Shown: positions 26,313 to 38,420, counted from the first letter of the stretch. The stretch: DNA of 64,000 nucleotides from Hydractinia symbiolongicarpus (GCF_029227915.1 NC_079876.1:17234001-17298000); one strand, 5' to 3'. Notes: a model not told the origin generated them from the letters alone. A program made the numbers and translations.

Positions 26313-27040
26313 ATAATAGAAATACAAAGAAAACCAAAATCCATAAAAAAGAGTGTAATTTCGTATTTGTCCTGCTTTATTTGTTTGTTTATCTCCTGAC
26401 AACCTCAGGGTTTTTGTCTTTTTGATATGAGAGAAGACGACGAAAAATACCCTGGTCGAGGGTGTCTTCTAACTTGCCGGTCGCCGAAAGCTTAACAACC
26501 ACTCAAGCCTTTTCAAACAAAAATATGAATTCATAGACAGCTTTCTAAGCTCTTATGAAATTACCATGTTTTATCGCAGGAGGTAAACTTAATAATTTTA
26601 AGATTTATACATGGCGTAAAAAAATATTCACCTTAACTCGTGTAAACATAAACCCGAAATAATCCTAAAAACACAGTGTTTAGAAAACAAAAAAGAGATC
26701 AACAAACTTCAAGAAAAAGCCTTTATATCTCTCTTTTATATACTCAGTTTTAGATATACTCCATTTTTCGATTAGCCTAACCCCCTAAAAATATAAATAC
26801 TTATTCAAAAGTATTCTCCCGCCAAAAAATCTCATCCCCCCGTCAAAAAAATCTTAGTGGTCACTTTCAGATACAACACTAAAACATGGACGTTGTTGCA
26901 CCATAGAGATGTGAAACTTATTTTTTCATATTTGATTTTTCTTTTGGTGGTTTTACTTCGTTTTTATTAAAAATTAAAATGAAATTAGAAAATCAAATTC
27001 TCTGTTTGATTAATTTTTTTTCTTTCTCCAACTTATTTTT
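26313..27040. other. AT-rich stretch between duplication and microsatellite
   Basis: No supported gene. It contains a pyrimidine-rich run just before the GGAT tract and otherwise unremarkable AT-rich sequence. Confidence 0.5.
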
Positions 27041-28984
27041 GGATGGATGGATGGATGGATGGATGGATGGATGGATGGATGGATGGATGGATGGATGGAT
27101 GGATGGATGGATGGATGGATGGATGGATGGATGGATGGATGGATGGATGGATGGATGGATGGATGGATGGATGGATGGATGGATGGATGGATGGATGGAT
27201 GGATGGATGGATGGATGGATGGATGGATGGATGGATGGATGGATGGATGGATGGATGGATGGATGGATGGATGGATGGATGGATGGATGGATGGATGGAT
27301 GGATGGATGGATGGATGGATGGATGGATGGATGGATGGATGGATGGATGGATGGATGGATGGATGGATGGATGGATGGATGGATGGATGGATGGATGGAT
27401 GGATGGATGGATGGATGGATGGATGGATGGATGGATGGATGGATGGATGGATGGATGGATGGATGGATGGATGGATGGATGGATGGATGGATGGATGGAT
27501 GGATGGATGGATGGATGGATGGATGGATGGATGGATGGATGGATGGATGGATGGATGGATGGATGGATGGATGGATGGATGGATGGATGGATGGATGGAT
27601 GGATGGATGGATGGATGGATGGATGGATGGATGGATGGATGGATGGATGGATGGATGGATGGATGGATGGATGGATGGATGGATGGATGGATGGATGGAT
27701 GGATGGATGGATGGATGGATGGATGGATGGATGGATGGATGGATGGATGGATGGATGGATGGATGGATGGATGGATGGATGGATGGATGGATGGATGGAT
27801 GGATGGATGGATGGATGGATGGATGGATGGATGGATGGATGGATGGATGGATGGATGGATGGATGGATGGATGGATGGATGGATGGATGGATGGATGGAT
27901 GGATGGATGGATGGATGGATGGATGGATGGATGGATGGATGGATGGATGGATGGATGGATGGATGGATGGATGGATGGATGGATGGATGGATGGATGGAT
28001 GGATGGATGGATGGATGGATGGATGGATGGATGGATGGATGGATGGATGGATGGATGGATGGATGGATGGATGGATGGATGGATGGATGGATGGATGGAT
28101 GGATGGATGGATGGATGGATGGATGGATGGATGGATGGATGGATGGATGGATGGATGGATGGATGGATGGATGGATGGATGGATGGATGGATGGATGGAT
28201 GGATGGATGGATGGATGGATGGATGGATGGATGGATGGATGGATGGATGGATGGATGGATGGATGGATGGATGGATGGATGGATGGATGGATGGATGGAT
28301 GGATGGATGGATGGATGGATGGATGGATGGATGGATGGATGGATGGATGGATGGATGGATGGATGGATGGATGGATGGATGGATGGATGGATGGATGGAT
28401 GGATGGATGGATGGATGGATGGATGGATGGATGGATGGATGGATGGATGGATGGATGGATGGATGGATGGATGGATGGATGGATGGATGGATGGATGGAT
28501 GGATGGATGGATGGATGGATGGATGGATGGATGGATGGATGGATGGATGGATGGATGGATGGATGGATGGATGGATGGATGGATGGATGGATGGATGGAT
28601 GGATGGATGGATGGATGGATGGATGGATGGATGGATGGATGGATGGATGGATGGATGGATGGATGGATGGATGGATGGATGGATGGATGGATGGATGGAT
28701 GGATGGATGGATGGATGGATGGATGGATGGATGGATGGATGGATGGATGGATGGATGGATGGATGGATGGATGGATGGATGGATGGATGGATGGATGGAT
28801 GGATGGATGGATGGATGGATGGATGGATGGATGGATGGATGGATGGATGGATGGATGGATGGATGGATGGATGGATGGATGGATGGATGGATGGATGGAT
28901 GGATGGATGGATGGATGGATGGATGGATGGATGGATGGATGGATGGATGGATGGATGGATGGATGGATGGATGGATGGATGGAT
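27041..28984. repeat. Uninterrupted (GGAT)n microsatellite, 486 copies
   Basis: 1,944 bp of perfect GGAT with no substitution or indel anywhere in the tract. The unit has no stop codon in any of the three forward frames, which produces three long artificial Met-Asp-Gly-Trp frames; these are not genes. GGAT repeats have two-guanine runs that can in principle stack as two-tetrad quadruplexes. Length and purity are extreme: either a very recent expansion or an assembly product of a collapsed or over-extended repeat. Confidence 0.98.
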
Positions 28985-29684
28985 AGAGACAGCGCAGCTA
29001 TGCTGGATGATATGTAATGCGTAACCGATTATGTAAAAAAAAAATTGCTGCCAAGTTGTTTTTCAGAGAAAAAGAGAAAATAGATAAATTTTTAGCCTTG
29101 CCGTTGTTTGTATTTTGTTTTTATTGTTCATCAATTTTCAGGTTTATTATTCTTCTTTTAAAATTGTTCTTATATACAGAAATGAAGTTTATGTAAGTTA
29201 AGTTAGCTATGATTTCAATTTACAATAATAGTCCAAAATTGAATTCTAAAATTTTAGATAATACAATGATTTTGTTCCCCCATATTACTCAGTCCTCTTC
29301 AAAGTTCAGTACTTTTTCAGATTATTGCTAATGGCGGAAATCTTCAAGCCGCAGAGCTTCTTGTTCTTATTGGAAAGTCGATGGGTTTGTAATAAACTAC
29401 TGAATGAGGTTTTTTTTGCAAAAGCAGTGCATAACAAGGTAGTGCCCAGTTCTTTAAACAAATAAGAAAGTTTAATACTGCATTTTATTGAGCCTGAAAA
29501 AGAATGTTTTTGGGAAAAAAAATTTTTAGGTTGGTTTTTATTCAAACATTTCACTGCGAGAAAAACAAAAAATTATTGGCCCTGTTGTACAAAATTAGGT
29601 AGTATTGAAAACTGTCTAAAAAAAATCAAAAAAACTATATTAGAATATCTATAGTACAGGAGTGTGCAAAAAAAATACATCCTA
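28985..29684. other. 3' flank of the PAN-EGF-pentraxin gene
   Basis: AT-rich, no gene visible. On the minus strand an AATAAA lies at 29542-29537, about 145 bp beyond the stop codon of the neighbouring gene, and is a plausible polyadenylation signal for it. Confidence 0.5.
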
Positions 29685-30848
29685 CTAATGGATTGTCAAG
29701 TCTGACGAAATCAACACTTTCCTAATGTTATCTGATTCTTTAAAATTCAAGAGATTCTCCCAGGTGAGAAGATCAGCAAAGTTATCCTTTCCAAGGTAGA
29801 CATCATAGATTTCAATGTTCGTCAATCTTCTGCTCCACATATTTACAAGTGTCAAATAACCAATAAGTCCTTGATTGATATTGTTTACAACGCATACACC
29901 GTTTTGTAAGTCAGTGTCTTGTCCAAGAATTAGACCATCTACCTTGAATGGTTCCGAACTGGAAAGTGTATAATTTTTAACACTCTCGCCATTTAAGTAG
30001 AGCTGAACATCGGGGACGGAAGAATCATATATAACACATACATGATACCATTTGTTTTTTTCTATGGTTTGAGTAGAATTTAAAGTTCTTACAGAAGTGG
30101 TTAATAAAAGGTTCCCGGAATCCAAGGTTAAAAGAAAGAAGTTGCATTTATCTGTTATCTGTATCAACCCTACCATTACCCTCCACTGATCGTCTACGCC
30201 TTCATCCCGGAACCAGAAGCATACAGAAATTGCTGTTAATGAAGGAAAATTGATTTCAGTTATTGAATGTTCCTTACTTTTTGAGACAAAATTTATAGCA
30301 TACAAATCTTCACATTTTGCGCCTCCATACATGGACGAACAGACGCACTTATATCCTGGAGAAGAACAAGAGTTGATGCATCTTCCGTTGTTTTTACAAG
30401 GGTTAAGGTCACACGATCTTCTATACATTTTGTTGATACACATACATTCATACCATGGTGGTTCACACAAGGACCGACAATAATCATGACGTTCGCATTG
30501 ATTTGAATTTTCAATGCAATGTCTTCCCTGATACTTCTTATATGGATCGGTTTCCATGTGAACCCAATTAACTCGCTTAGTCAACGTTGTCATTCTTGAA
30601 TACAGTGAACTCAGTTGACATTCTCTAGTCAAATCATTGAAATTGAAGGACTTACATCGGATGTGCTGGACACACATGATGACGCAATTTGCGATTGTGT
30701 TAGCAATAAAGGAGTACACCACTCCACCAATTTGTCTGGATTCATGAATCACTGTAAATTCTTTGTCAATCTCACATCTCTCATCATTCGCCGCATGCAT
30801 CCATATTTCCAATGCTAGAAGCAGAAAGATCACCTTTATGTGGAACAT
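29685..30848 (-). CDS. Secreted PAN/Apple-EGF-pentraxin domain protein, single exon
   Basis: 387 residues, uninterrupted. Residues 1-20 form a signal peptide (hydrophobic VIFLLLALEIW). Residues 25-105 are PAN/Apple-like with Cys at 25, 55, 59, 65 and 77. A Cys-rich EGF-like segment spans about 111-145, and a canonical EGF domain spans 146-179 (Cys at 146, 150, 157, 161, 168, 170, 179). Residues 184-387 resemble a pentraxin/concanavalin-like fold: ISVCFWFR, WYHVCVIYD, LYLNGESV, LILGQDTD and GYLTLVNMWSRRL. The pentraxin HxCx[ST]W signature is changed to HVCVIY. No membrane anchor is seen, so it is probably extracellular, in recognition, adhesion or matrix. The start is the only ATG directly before the signal peptide. 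Intronless, unlike the other host genes except BLOC1S5; this could reflect retroposition or a small lineage-specific family. Confidence 0.8.
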   Translation of the reverse strand: MFHIKVIFLLLALEIWMHAANDERCEIDKEFTVIHESRQIGGVVYSFIANTIANCVIMCVQHIRCKSFNFNDLTRECQLSSLYSRMTTLTKRVNWVHMETDPYKKYQGRHCIENSNQCERHDYCRSLCEPPWYECMCINKMYRRSCDLNPCKNNGRCINSCSSPGYKCVCSSMYGGAKCEDLYAINFVSKSKEHSITEINFPSLTAISVCFWFRDEGVDDQWRVMVGLIQITDKCNFFLLTLDSGNLLLTTSVRTLNSTQTIEKNKWYHVCVIYDSSVPDVQLYLNGESVKNYTLSSSEPFKVDGLILGQDTDLQNGVCVVNNINQGLIGYLTLVNMWSRRLTNIEIYDVYLGKDNFADLLTWENLLNFKESDNIRKVLISSDLTIH

Positions 30849-32199
30849 ATTCTGTTATTTATTTTAAAGAGTCTAAACGTAACTGTGTCGTTGGGACTCA
30901 CAAACAGTGTAGTAACTTATAAACAGTGTGTTGGTTATTCATCATCTCATTCGAATGATTGAAAAGTTGAACAAGTCCAGTCCATCTTGATTTTCTTTTA
31001 TGTATACAATCATGTGTACATATGGACTGGGTCTGATGTTGATAGTTGTACAATCAGTGATTTCTTTCACTTTAATAATTTATGGTACCCTTTCACCATT
31101 TAAAATATCGATTTGATGAACACACTTAGAACTTCCTAGCTACTAGAATAATTGGTTGGTGTACATTTTTATCAATCAAACAAATCATTAACTATTTATT
31201 TGCTATTTTTGATTTATACAAATGCCTTGTTACTCTTCATAAGGCGTGAATATACAACAAACGTGATATTTGAAACTGCATTTATTTTTAGAAAGCTTAT
31301 ATGATTGAGCTTGTATGATATAAACACGAATAAAAACGATCCCTCTCCTACAAATGAGAATCCATTAACCACTATGTGTGTGTACATGTTTTTCGAAAAA
31401 CAGAGGAGCGAAATTATTTCACTTTTTATAGCAAAACGGAATCATTCTGTTTCGCATATCGGATGGCTTTGAAATCGTGTGAACGCAAGGCCTATCCGCA
31501 ACAAAAAACTTTTCGTAACGACATCTATCCGCAATGCGTAAACATAGCCTTGATTTACTATAAATGGGTGCATGTGGAAAAAATCTACCGCATGGAGAAA
31601 CTTTTTTATTTTGTGTCCTCCCTGCCTTGTGTAAGTATCTTAAAATCGGAATAAATGACAATGGGTTCAAAGCAACAAAAGATTAAGCCAATTCCTGTAA
31701 ATGACTTGATATTGAGCAAGCAAAACATGAGCGTGTTATATTATTTTAATAAAGTGGTTTAAAAAACGTATTGTATTTCAAACGAGTAAGGCAAACAAGT
31801 AAATGGAAAAATCAAGGTAAATTTTGCCATGCCTACGTCGAGTTTTTAATATTGTGAGCCACATTCTCCATAACCTTCACACATGCAGTTTTACACAGGA
31901 AAGTGTAATTTTGTAGAAATCACATTTAGTGAATATTTCGAGATCGAAATAAAAATTAATTTTGGTCGTTGATACTGAAATTACTTGTTAAAATTCATGA
32001 AAGATTTTATTTTCCATCAACACAAAACTCCTATGCAGCTAAACGACCTCTCAAATACAGGAATTTGTTAATTATATCCACATTATTATTCTCATCCACA
32101 AATCTATTTTTGCAAAAATACTTTATTTAGCTTTACCATAAATGTTCAGTTCTCTAACAATGTACAAAAATCTTGTACCTGACTAGCTGTCATGCGGAA
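30849..32199. other. 5' flank of the PAN-EGF-pentraxin gene, no further gene supported
   Basis: AT-rich DNA. Open frames around 31376-31670 exist on both strands, contain two copies of TATCCGCAA 30-40 bp apart, and show no recognisable domain; I do not call them genes. Confidence 0.45.
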
Positions 32200-33960
32200 A
32201 TAATATTTTTTTTTATAATTCTTTTGATGGAAAGCCAAACTTGACCCAAAGTGATCTCAGATCTAGATCCGATCCTGAGAACAAATTCGAAGCCAACCTC
32301 TCTTCCATTAAGTGCGCAACTTGGTCAAAAAGCGGAGCAATACTTCTCCCGAACAACACACTTCAAAAACAAGCCATAAAAAATTCTCGTCAAAAAGATT
32401 CCTGCATGCAGCTCAAATAGTAACGCACCGAGCTACTGCCAATGAAAATGATGGATCAAGGATACTTCACTAGCTAATAAATTCTTCGATAAGCTACGTT
32501 GGTTTTGGGCTAGACAAATCACAATCATCACAAAAAAAGCTGGACCAATGCAATCTTTACCAACAGAACTCCCAGGTAACGTCTGATTAGCTTGAAATGT
32601 ACAACAAAGTCTACTAAAAGTGCAAATTCTTTATTTTGATGGTTCAGCGGTAACGTGGGTGGAATTCATTATAAGTTTCGTGACATGGTTTTCACAATAA
32701 AAGATATTTCAACGACCCAAACGATGTATCTAGTTGACATAGCATCTACGAGGAGAGGCCAAACGTTTTCTCCAAGGCTACAGCAACATGAAACGTTGTT
32801 GCAGCTTCTTTAAATCTCTAAAAAAATGCTAAAGTTTCTTTTTAACCAAAAACAATGCATAGCACAGGCCACGTTGATGAAAGCACTGAAATAAAAAATC
32901 TGTTTCAAACGATAACCAAAGTTTAAAGGAGTTTTTCTACAGCGTCCATAATTGCTTAATAACGCTGCGTCTCCTTGATTATACATTTGACTTAAACAGT
33001 TGTAACAAGCTAAAACTAGCACTCAGACATCTGCTGGTGAATTTTCCTACAAAATGGGCAGAACATTGTTTGAAGATTCGTAAAATAGAAAAACTAAATT
33101 TTACACATCTAGAAGGTTGGTTACAGGACAAAATCTCGGAAAAAAAGGATTCGTACCTTCTGCAGTACTAGCATAGTCAACGAAATGACGACAACCGAGC
33201 CTTAAAATTTTTGGACCTCATAACACGACACAATTTCAATCATGTTGGTGCGATCCAAGCGTCGTTACCAATATGTCACCTGTGTAAGGAAAACCATCGC
33301 TTCTAAAAATGTGAGAAGAATCGGAAACTTTCACCATGCCGAAGAATTTCAGTATTAAAACCAAAAAACTTTGCTACAACTAATTCGAAGAAAATTATAT
33401 CACTGCGAAATGTTTATCAGACACACCTGTTTTGTCAGCAACTGTCTAGAGACATACCACTCCCCTCTTCGTGGCTACTTTGCAAGGAGAAGGCGGAGAA
33501 GCGAGAAGGTAAAAAAACCAAAAAAAACATCAACAGAAAACTGGATTTCTAAGTATGGTTCATTCATTGTTTCTATAAATTCCCATGCACTGAGTGGAAA
33601 ATACACTCTTACTCACGCTGTACTGGACGGAGAAATTCAAAGCACATTGATTACATCAAAAGCGGTCAATCGACTTCATCTGGAAGAAAACGCCAAAACA
33701 TAACTACTATGATAGAGGCAAACAATTACATGTCGAAGAATTTTCTCTTTCTATTGGATCAAGAAACAACGAACTGAAGGTTGAAATAGACCTAGCTTTT
33801 GTTGTACCCTCCGGAAGGCTTAACATGCCATCAGGAACTTTACCAATTGGCTTCAACAAAGAAACAAGGATCAGCCATTTAAGTGGCTTGAATATAAAAT
33901 CCGTCTCAGTTGGGAGCAACGTCAAAAAGATCTTCTATGGTAGTTCTAAGTAAGTTTGAA
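32200..33960 (+). mobile_element. Decayed BEL/Pao retrotransposon, gag and protease region
   Basis: Plus-strand fragments in shifting frames keep the order of a BEL/Pao gag-pro. Near 32635-32770 is a gag core (FDGSAVTWVEF, FRDMVFTIKDISTTQ). At 33274-33312 is a BEL-style zinc knuckle CX2CX3HX4C with one in-frame stop in it. Near 33600-33690 is an aspartic-protease-like segment (THAVLDGEIQSTLITSK). At about 33730-33940 is a DUF-like pre-RT segment (LKVEIDLAFVVPSGRLNMPSG). Many stops and frameshifts show it is long dead. The edges are uncertain and no long terminal repeats are recognised. Confidence 0.6.
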
Positions 33961-34715
33961 CTAGACTTTCTTTGGTCCACATCATAACTAAAATAATAAA
34001 TGTTATGTGCCATCTAATCCACCAAACGTGAATGCGTTGAATAATTCTGGAAAAATGGAGAACGATGGTCTTATCAATGACAGACGTATAGCCTTGCCAC
34101 AGGTGGATTAAAGGTACACCACAAAAATGGAAAATCATACACGACTGACTAACGAAAATATAAATTGCCAATGTTATGAAAAAACGAAAAACAATGTTTT
34201 TGGAATAACCTTGCATTGACACGTAAAAGATTTAAACATAAAAAGTCGCCTAAAAAGTAACAAGAAATTGTATTTAAAGACAAGGACACGATATCCACAT
34301 ATTTAGAAAAGGGATATATTAGAAAATTGACGAGTAAAGAGGAACAACCGACCTCACGTCAAACTTTGTACCTACGAAACATCCGGTTTTAACCATAACG
34401 AACTTGATAAAATCCGGTAGTCTTTGATGCAGTTGTAAAGTGTGAAGGCCATAGTCTCAATGACTAGCCACTCTCTAGGCCAGACTTGCTGAACAGCTGT
34501 GTTGGTTGCTGTTAAGATTTCGCTCCTTTTGTGTTGTAGCAAAGGTATTTCCGCGAGAGCTTTGGCATCTCCAATGTGATTGGGATCAAGAAATCAAAAG
34601 GAATAAGTCCTGATAAATATGTTTTGAGTTAAACGTAACCGAGATGTTCGAAATATTTTTTAATTAGATTAAATGCTAGCGCGTCGTCGCTTGGATTTAA
34701 AGTTTTTACAGGAAT
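33961..34715 (+). other. Probable internal BEL/Pao sequence, too decayed to assign
   Basis: Lies between two recognisable BEL/Pao pieces in the same orientation and probably derives from the reverse transcriptase and RNase H region. No motif such as YMDD can be read with confidence. Confidence 0.35.
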
Positions 34716-34925
34716 TAAAAAGCGAATGTTAAGAATTGGAAAAACGCGTGTTGCCTATCTGCAGAAGAAATTAATAAGGCAGAACTAGTCACCATCATAA
34801 TTCCAGCAAATTCATTTCATAAAAAAAATTAGACCAGTTACATCGAAGCGAAGAAATCTTAAGAAAAAGCGCACTCTCGTTACTCAACCCATTGGGAGAT
34901 CAAGATGGGTTCCTGATAATATTAT
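34716..34925 (+). mobile_element. BEL/Pao pol fragment, first copy
   Basis: Carries EINKAELVTIII, then sequence matching TSKRR and a piece homologous to the DQDGFL segment that precedes the integrase zinc finger in BEL/Pao Pol. The same stretch occurs again at 37450-37670 with about 80 percent identity by eye. The two flank the DIRS-like fragment. Confidence 0.5.
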
Positions 34926-35286
34926 TATTTTGTGTTTGGTTGTGGATATTTAGCTCATTAGCTACCTCTAGCTATAAACAGCAGTAGCCAAATACAGTTG
35001 GCTGCAACAAAATTTCCAAATAATTTTTTACGCTAAATGCAGTTAGGTAGCTAAACCGTTTACTGTAAAATACACTTTGACGAAAGTCTAAAAGTTTAAT
35101 TATCTAAGAAAACTACAGTCTCGACAGTTTTACAACGCTTAAACTTTAATTTTTCAAGATTAAGGGTGAGTCCTAATCTTGCCAAATCTTTTTGAATAAT
35201 CACAGAATGCTTGTTTTTTGTCTCTAATAATTTTGAACAAAAATACCATCATCCAAATACATAGTACATCTTATACAGTCTTTTCG

Positions 35287-37113
35287 CTATTTTGTTAACA
35301 AAGTTTTTGTCAGCTTTGTAAACACGTAACAAGCGCTAGCTAGACCGCATGGTAAAACGAGGAATTGATAAAATATGACCGTCTTATCTGGAAAAGTCCA
35401 GGGAAATCCTAAATGCTTCCGATTGTGCTCCTCAATTGGAATGTGATGGTAGCCATGTTTTAAATCAAACGAAGAGAAGTAAAAATCTGTTTCAAGATAC
35501 TGTGATACGATTTTTAAATCTTTGTATTTTGGGAAAGTTAAGTAATCATTCACATGTTTTGAATCTATAACCAATCGTAATTTATTTTCTTCATCAAGCC
35601 TTCATTAACTTTATCTTAGAGACAACGAATAATTTTTTCGGACGGACATTTCTTATTTTATTGAATCATCTTGCTTTAAAAGCAAAAGCAAAAATACTCT
35701 AAATCAAAGCGAAACGGTAAAAGTTACCTTCAATTAAAATTCATTACTGGTTTTTAGAGTTTTCATTTAATCGACACTTCAATAAATCTCACTTCGGCAA
35801 TGTATAAAAATTTCAAAATAAATCTGTCGGACGGACAAAAAAAATAAACACGTTATATTTTTGAAAAATTAAACTATTGACTATTTTAATGACCGTGCAT
35901 AATAGCTTCTTCGATAGTGTGGCAAAAATATACTTGCTTGAATCATGTCCAGACTATAAAAAAGAACTAAAGGTGTTTAAAAATCTGTCGGACGGACAAT
36001 TCTTAGAAAAACCGGACTGTAAATTGGATTGAGATAATGGTTCTGCTAAAATTGGCGTTTAAAATTATTCTTTGTACCACAAATAACAATTTTTCCCTAC
36101 AATGTTTCCCGATAGAAGGTATCAGAAAAATGTATATGGCAAAAGAAAATGTCCGTCCGACAGAGGTGTTTTTCTTAGCGGCAAACGGTGGCGGTTGAAG
36201 GTTGAAAGGTAGGCGATAGACATGCTTTATCATACTTAAAACGAAAGGTGCCATATCAAGATCATCTTGCCAAAATATAAAATTTTGTTGAAGTTTTCCC
36301 ACTACAGAATGTTTTAAAAAAAGTAAAAACGCAAAAAATTACATTAAATTAAAAACGTGTTAAACTCAAAAAGTAGATTCGAAAACTAAGATTGTTTGTT
36401 TCTTTTCAATTCGTTACGAGTGACTTGTGATACTATCGTATTGGTGCTTCGTGATAAAGAACAACGTGCGAAATAATGAACCAGTCTACCACAGCCCCAG
36501 CATACAATGTTTCCGCTTAAGCAATGACTTTCTCTTGTTCCAGAATACCTTGGGCCAAAATACGTTTGAAATTGGCGTGCTGGTCTACTACGATCAAAAC
36601 TCATTCGTTGGGGAAAATTGCGTTGATTTAACTTTCCACGCTTTTCGTTTTTAGCATTAGCTGAACGGATTGCTCGATTTATAAGTTTTTCGTCTTCTGA
36701 ATCAGACGCTAAGTCGTCAATTATGTATTCATTAACCGTTGCCCAATCTTTTCTGTCTGCCAACTTAATGAGTTTAATACGCTTCTCAACTAAGGTCTTA
36801 CCTTCAGACAACAATCTTTGCGCTTTTTCGATTTCTTTATCCGCTAAACTGTCAGCTACATTGTCGAATTCATCCATAACGTTTTGGCAAAAGTTAAATT
36901 GGTGTTGATTTCCTTTGTCTTTTAGATTGATGCTGGCCAATTTCTTTGAGATTCCAACGCTTTATCAATCTTTGACTGTTGGCCGTCTAAGAAACGGGAA
37001 GCAATCGTTTCAGCAACAAAGGTAGCAGCTGCCAATGTTTGCTCTTGGTGATGTAGAAGTGTATCTTCCACTAGCAGTTGGATACGCGTATCGAGTTCTA
37101 CAGGATTCGACAT
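35287..37113 (-). mobile_element. DIRS-like retrotransposon fragment (gag and reverse transcriptase)
   Basis: Minus strand. Gag-like protein at 37113-36386 with one frameshift near 36935. It has acidic and basic low-complexity parts (NEYIIDDLASDSEDEK) and a CX2CX4HX4C zinc knuckle (CWGCGRLVHYFARC). The start of Pol lies at 36302-36164 (APFVLSMIKHVYRLPF). The reverse transcriptase finger-palm lies at about 35630-35287: KLRLVIDSKHVNDYL, FSSFDLKHGYHHI, LGFPWTFPDK and LPCGLASACYVFTK. These RT blocks are those of DIRS-type elements rather than Ty3 or BEL. The catalytic DD box, RNase H and the tyrosine recombinase of intact DIRS elements are not visible, so the piece is truncated. Confidence 0.7.
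35638..36163. mobile_element. MITE-like insert inside the DIRS-like pol
   Basis: TCGGACGGACATTT at the left edge is mirrored by AAATGTCCGTCCGA(CAG) at the right edge. DIRS Pol homology stops at one edge and resumes at the other, so about 526 bp were inserted. Two further copies of CTGTCGGACGGACA lie inside, at about 35824 and 35986, which suggests tandem or nested insertion of the same family. No target duplication can be fixed. Confidence 0.55.
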
Positions 37114-37449
37114 GCTGTTTAAAGTTTGCGATGCTTAGCACGCGACCAGAGACCGAGGCTTGCCCGAGGATACGACACGTGCATTTTTACTATTCTGATG
37201 CGCATGCGTGCAGAATCCAAAAAGAAACTTCGTTTCCGACTTATCGCAGAACGTCGGAAATAGTGCAACCGTCGAAGTAAACAGAGTTATGTGACTTTAT
37301 TAACTTTGCATATTGATGGAGCAAATTATATCAAGTTAAATTACACTTTAATAATACCAAAATATTTCCTTATTTGTTTTCCGTTCAAAATCTTATCAAT
37401 GTCGACTTCTAAAATCTGAAATTATAGTACGAAGCTGAGCTCGTGATCG

Positions 37450-37895
37450 GAATTTTGAAAGAATTGGAAAAACGCAGATTGCCTTTCTGCAGAAAAAATT
37501 GACATTCTTCATACTGAATGTAGTATCAATGTATTATACCCAATCTTTTTTGGCGGCCTTCATTTCATAAAGAATTAGACCAGTTACATCGAAAAGAAGA
37601 AATCTTATGAAAAAACCGCACTCTCATTGTTACTCAACCCATTTAAAGATCAAGATGGGTTCCTGAGAGTGTCGGACAGCTGCGAAGCTTCAACTTATCT
37701 TAGCGAAGAATGATCATTATCACCAAACTGATCATTCAATATAAACACGAAAGACATTGACATATTGGGATAGATATGTCTTAGCAAACCTATGACAACG
37801 CTACTGGATAATAAACAGAAAAGCAGCTGGTAAGAGTTTGATCCATAAATTTTTCACCTGTGAAAGGCACAAAGAAAAATAAAAAAAGACAGTAT
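37450..37895 (+). mobile_element. BEL/Pao pol fragment, integrase zinc-binding region, second copy
   Basis: Repeats the 34716-34925 segment and continues further: a DQDGFLRVSD-like stretch, then ITKLIIQYKHERH (first half of the HHCC finger), then RYWIINRKAAGKSLIHKFFTCERHK (second half). Order and wording match the integrase zinc-binding (H2C2) region of BEL/Pao Pol. Several stops and frame changes are present. Confidence 0.6.
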
Positions 37896-38073
37896 AAATG
37901 GATATAGCACAACGGCTTCGTCCCATTAGATGGTGCCCCGGGGACGAGGTAAATATTAATGTGAACCTGTGGCTCACATTAACTACCCACAGCACATGCT
38001 GTTTCAAAATCACGAGCACCGTCCATGCAACACGATCCCCGGATCTAAAACGTAAGATGAAAGGTCTTGTCTT

Positions 38074-38420
38074 GTAGCAGTTGAATTTAACAATACAAAG
38101 CTACATACCGTAACCATCAACGGTTGCCCCTTGGCTTGTTCTAATGAAGTAGTACAAGGCGCACTGGAGAACAAAAAGACACATCTAATACCATCCGCAA
38201 CCACTGCAGTTGTGAAAATTACGCTCACAAGTGGCAACTGAGCGGTTTACCTGCTGCGGGTGAACCGATGAACTGGTCATCCGACTCTCAAAAATACGAC
38301 ATCTACATCAATGAGGAGGGTATGTATGAGCTGGTGTTTGGAAGCCAGCAGACCAAGGCAAGAAGGTTCAGGAAATACTGCTGCAACACAATGTTCCCCA
38401 AAATTCCGAAGAGATTGTAG
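38074..38420 (+). pseudogene. BRO-N domain protein with a frameshift
   Basis: The N-terminal part (VEFNNTKLHTVTING) and, after a frame change near 38160, YAHKWQLSG, KYDIYINEEGMYELVFGSQ and ARRFRKY follow the BRO-N pattern known from large DNA viruses, phages and some virus-like transposons, where it is a DNA-binding regulatory domain. The frame ends at TAG 38418-38420 just past the domain, with no C-terminal partner domain. It is on the opposite strand to the integrase and convergent with it. Family call is by motif order; function here is inferred. Confidence 0.6.

Noticed and set aside
26070-26402. Frames with a repeated 18-residue unit across the 54-bp hairpin repeat
   Set aside because: The period happens to be a multiple of three, and frames are open on both strands. 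No start context or neighbouring gene supports coding.
26979-29024. Long open frames of repeated Met-Asp-Gly-Trp (up to 681 codons)
   Set aside because: All three forward frames are open only because GGAT contains no stop in any phase. They are repeat artefacts.
33371-33703. 110-codon plus-strand frame as an independent gene
   Set aside because: It mixes two frames of the decayed BEL/Pao gag-pro and is better explained as part of it.
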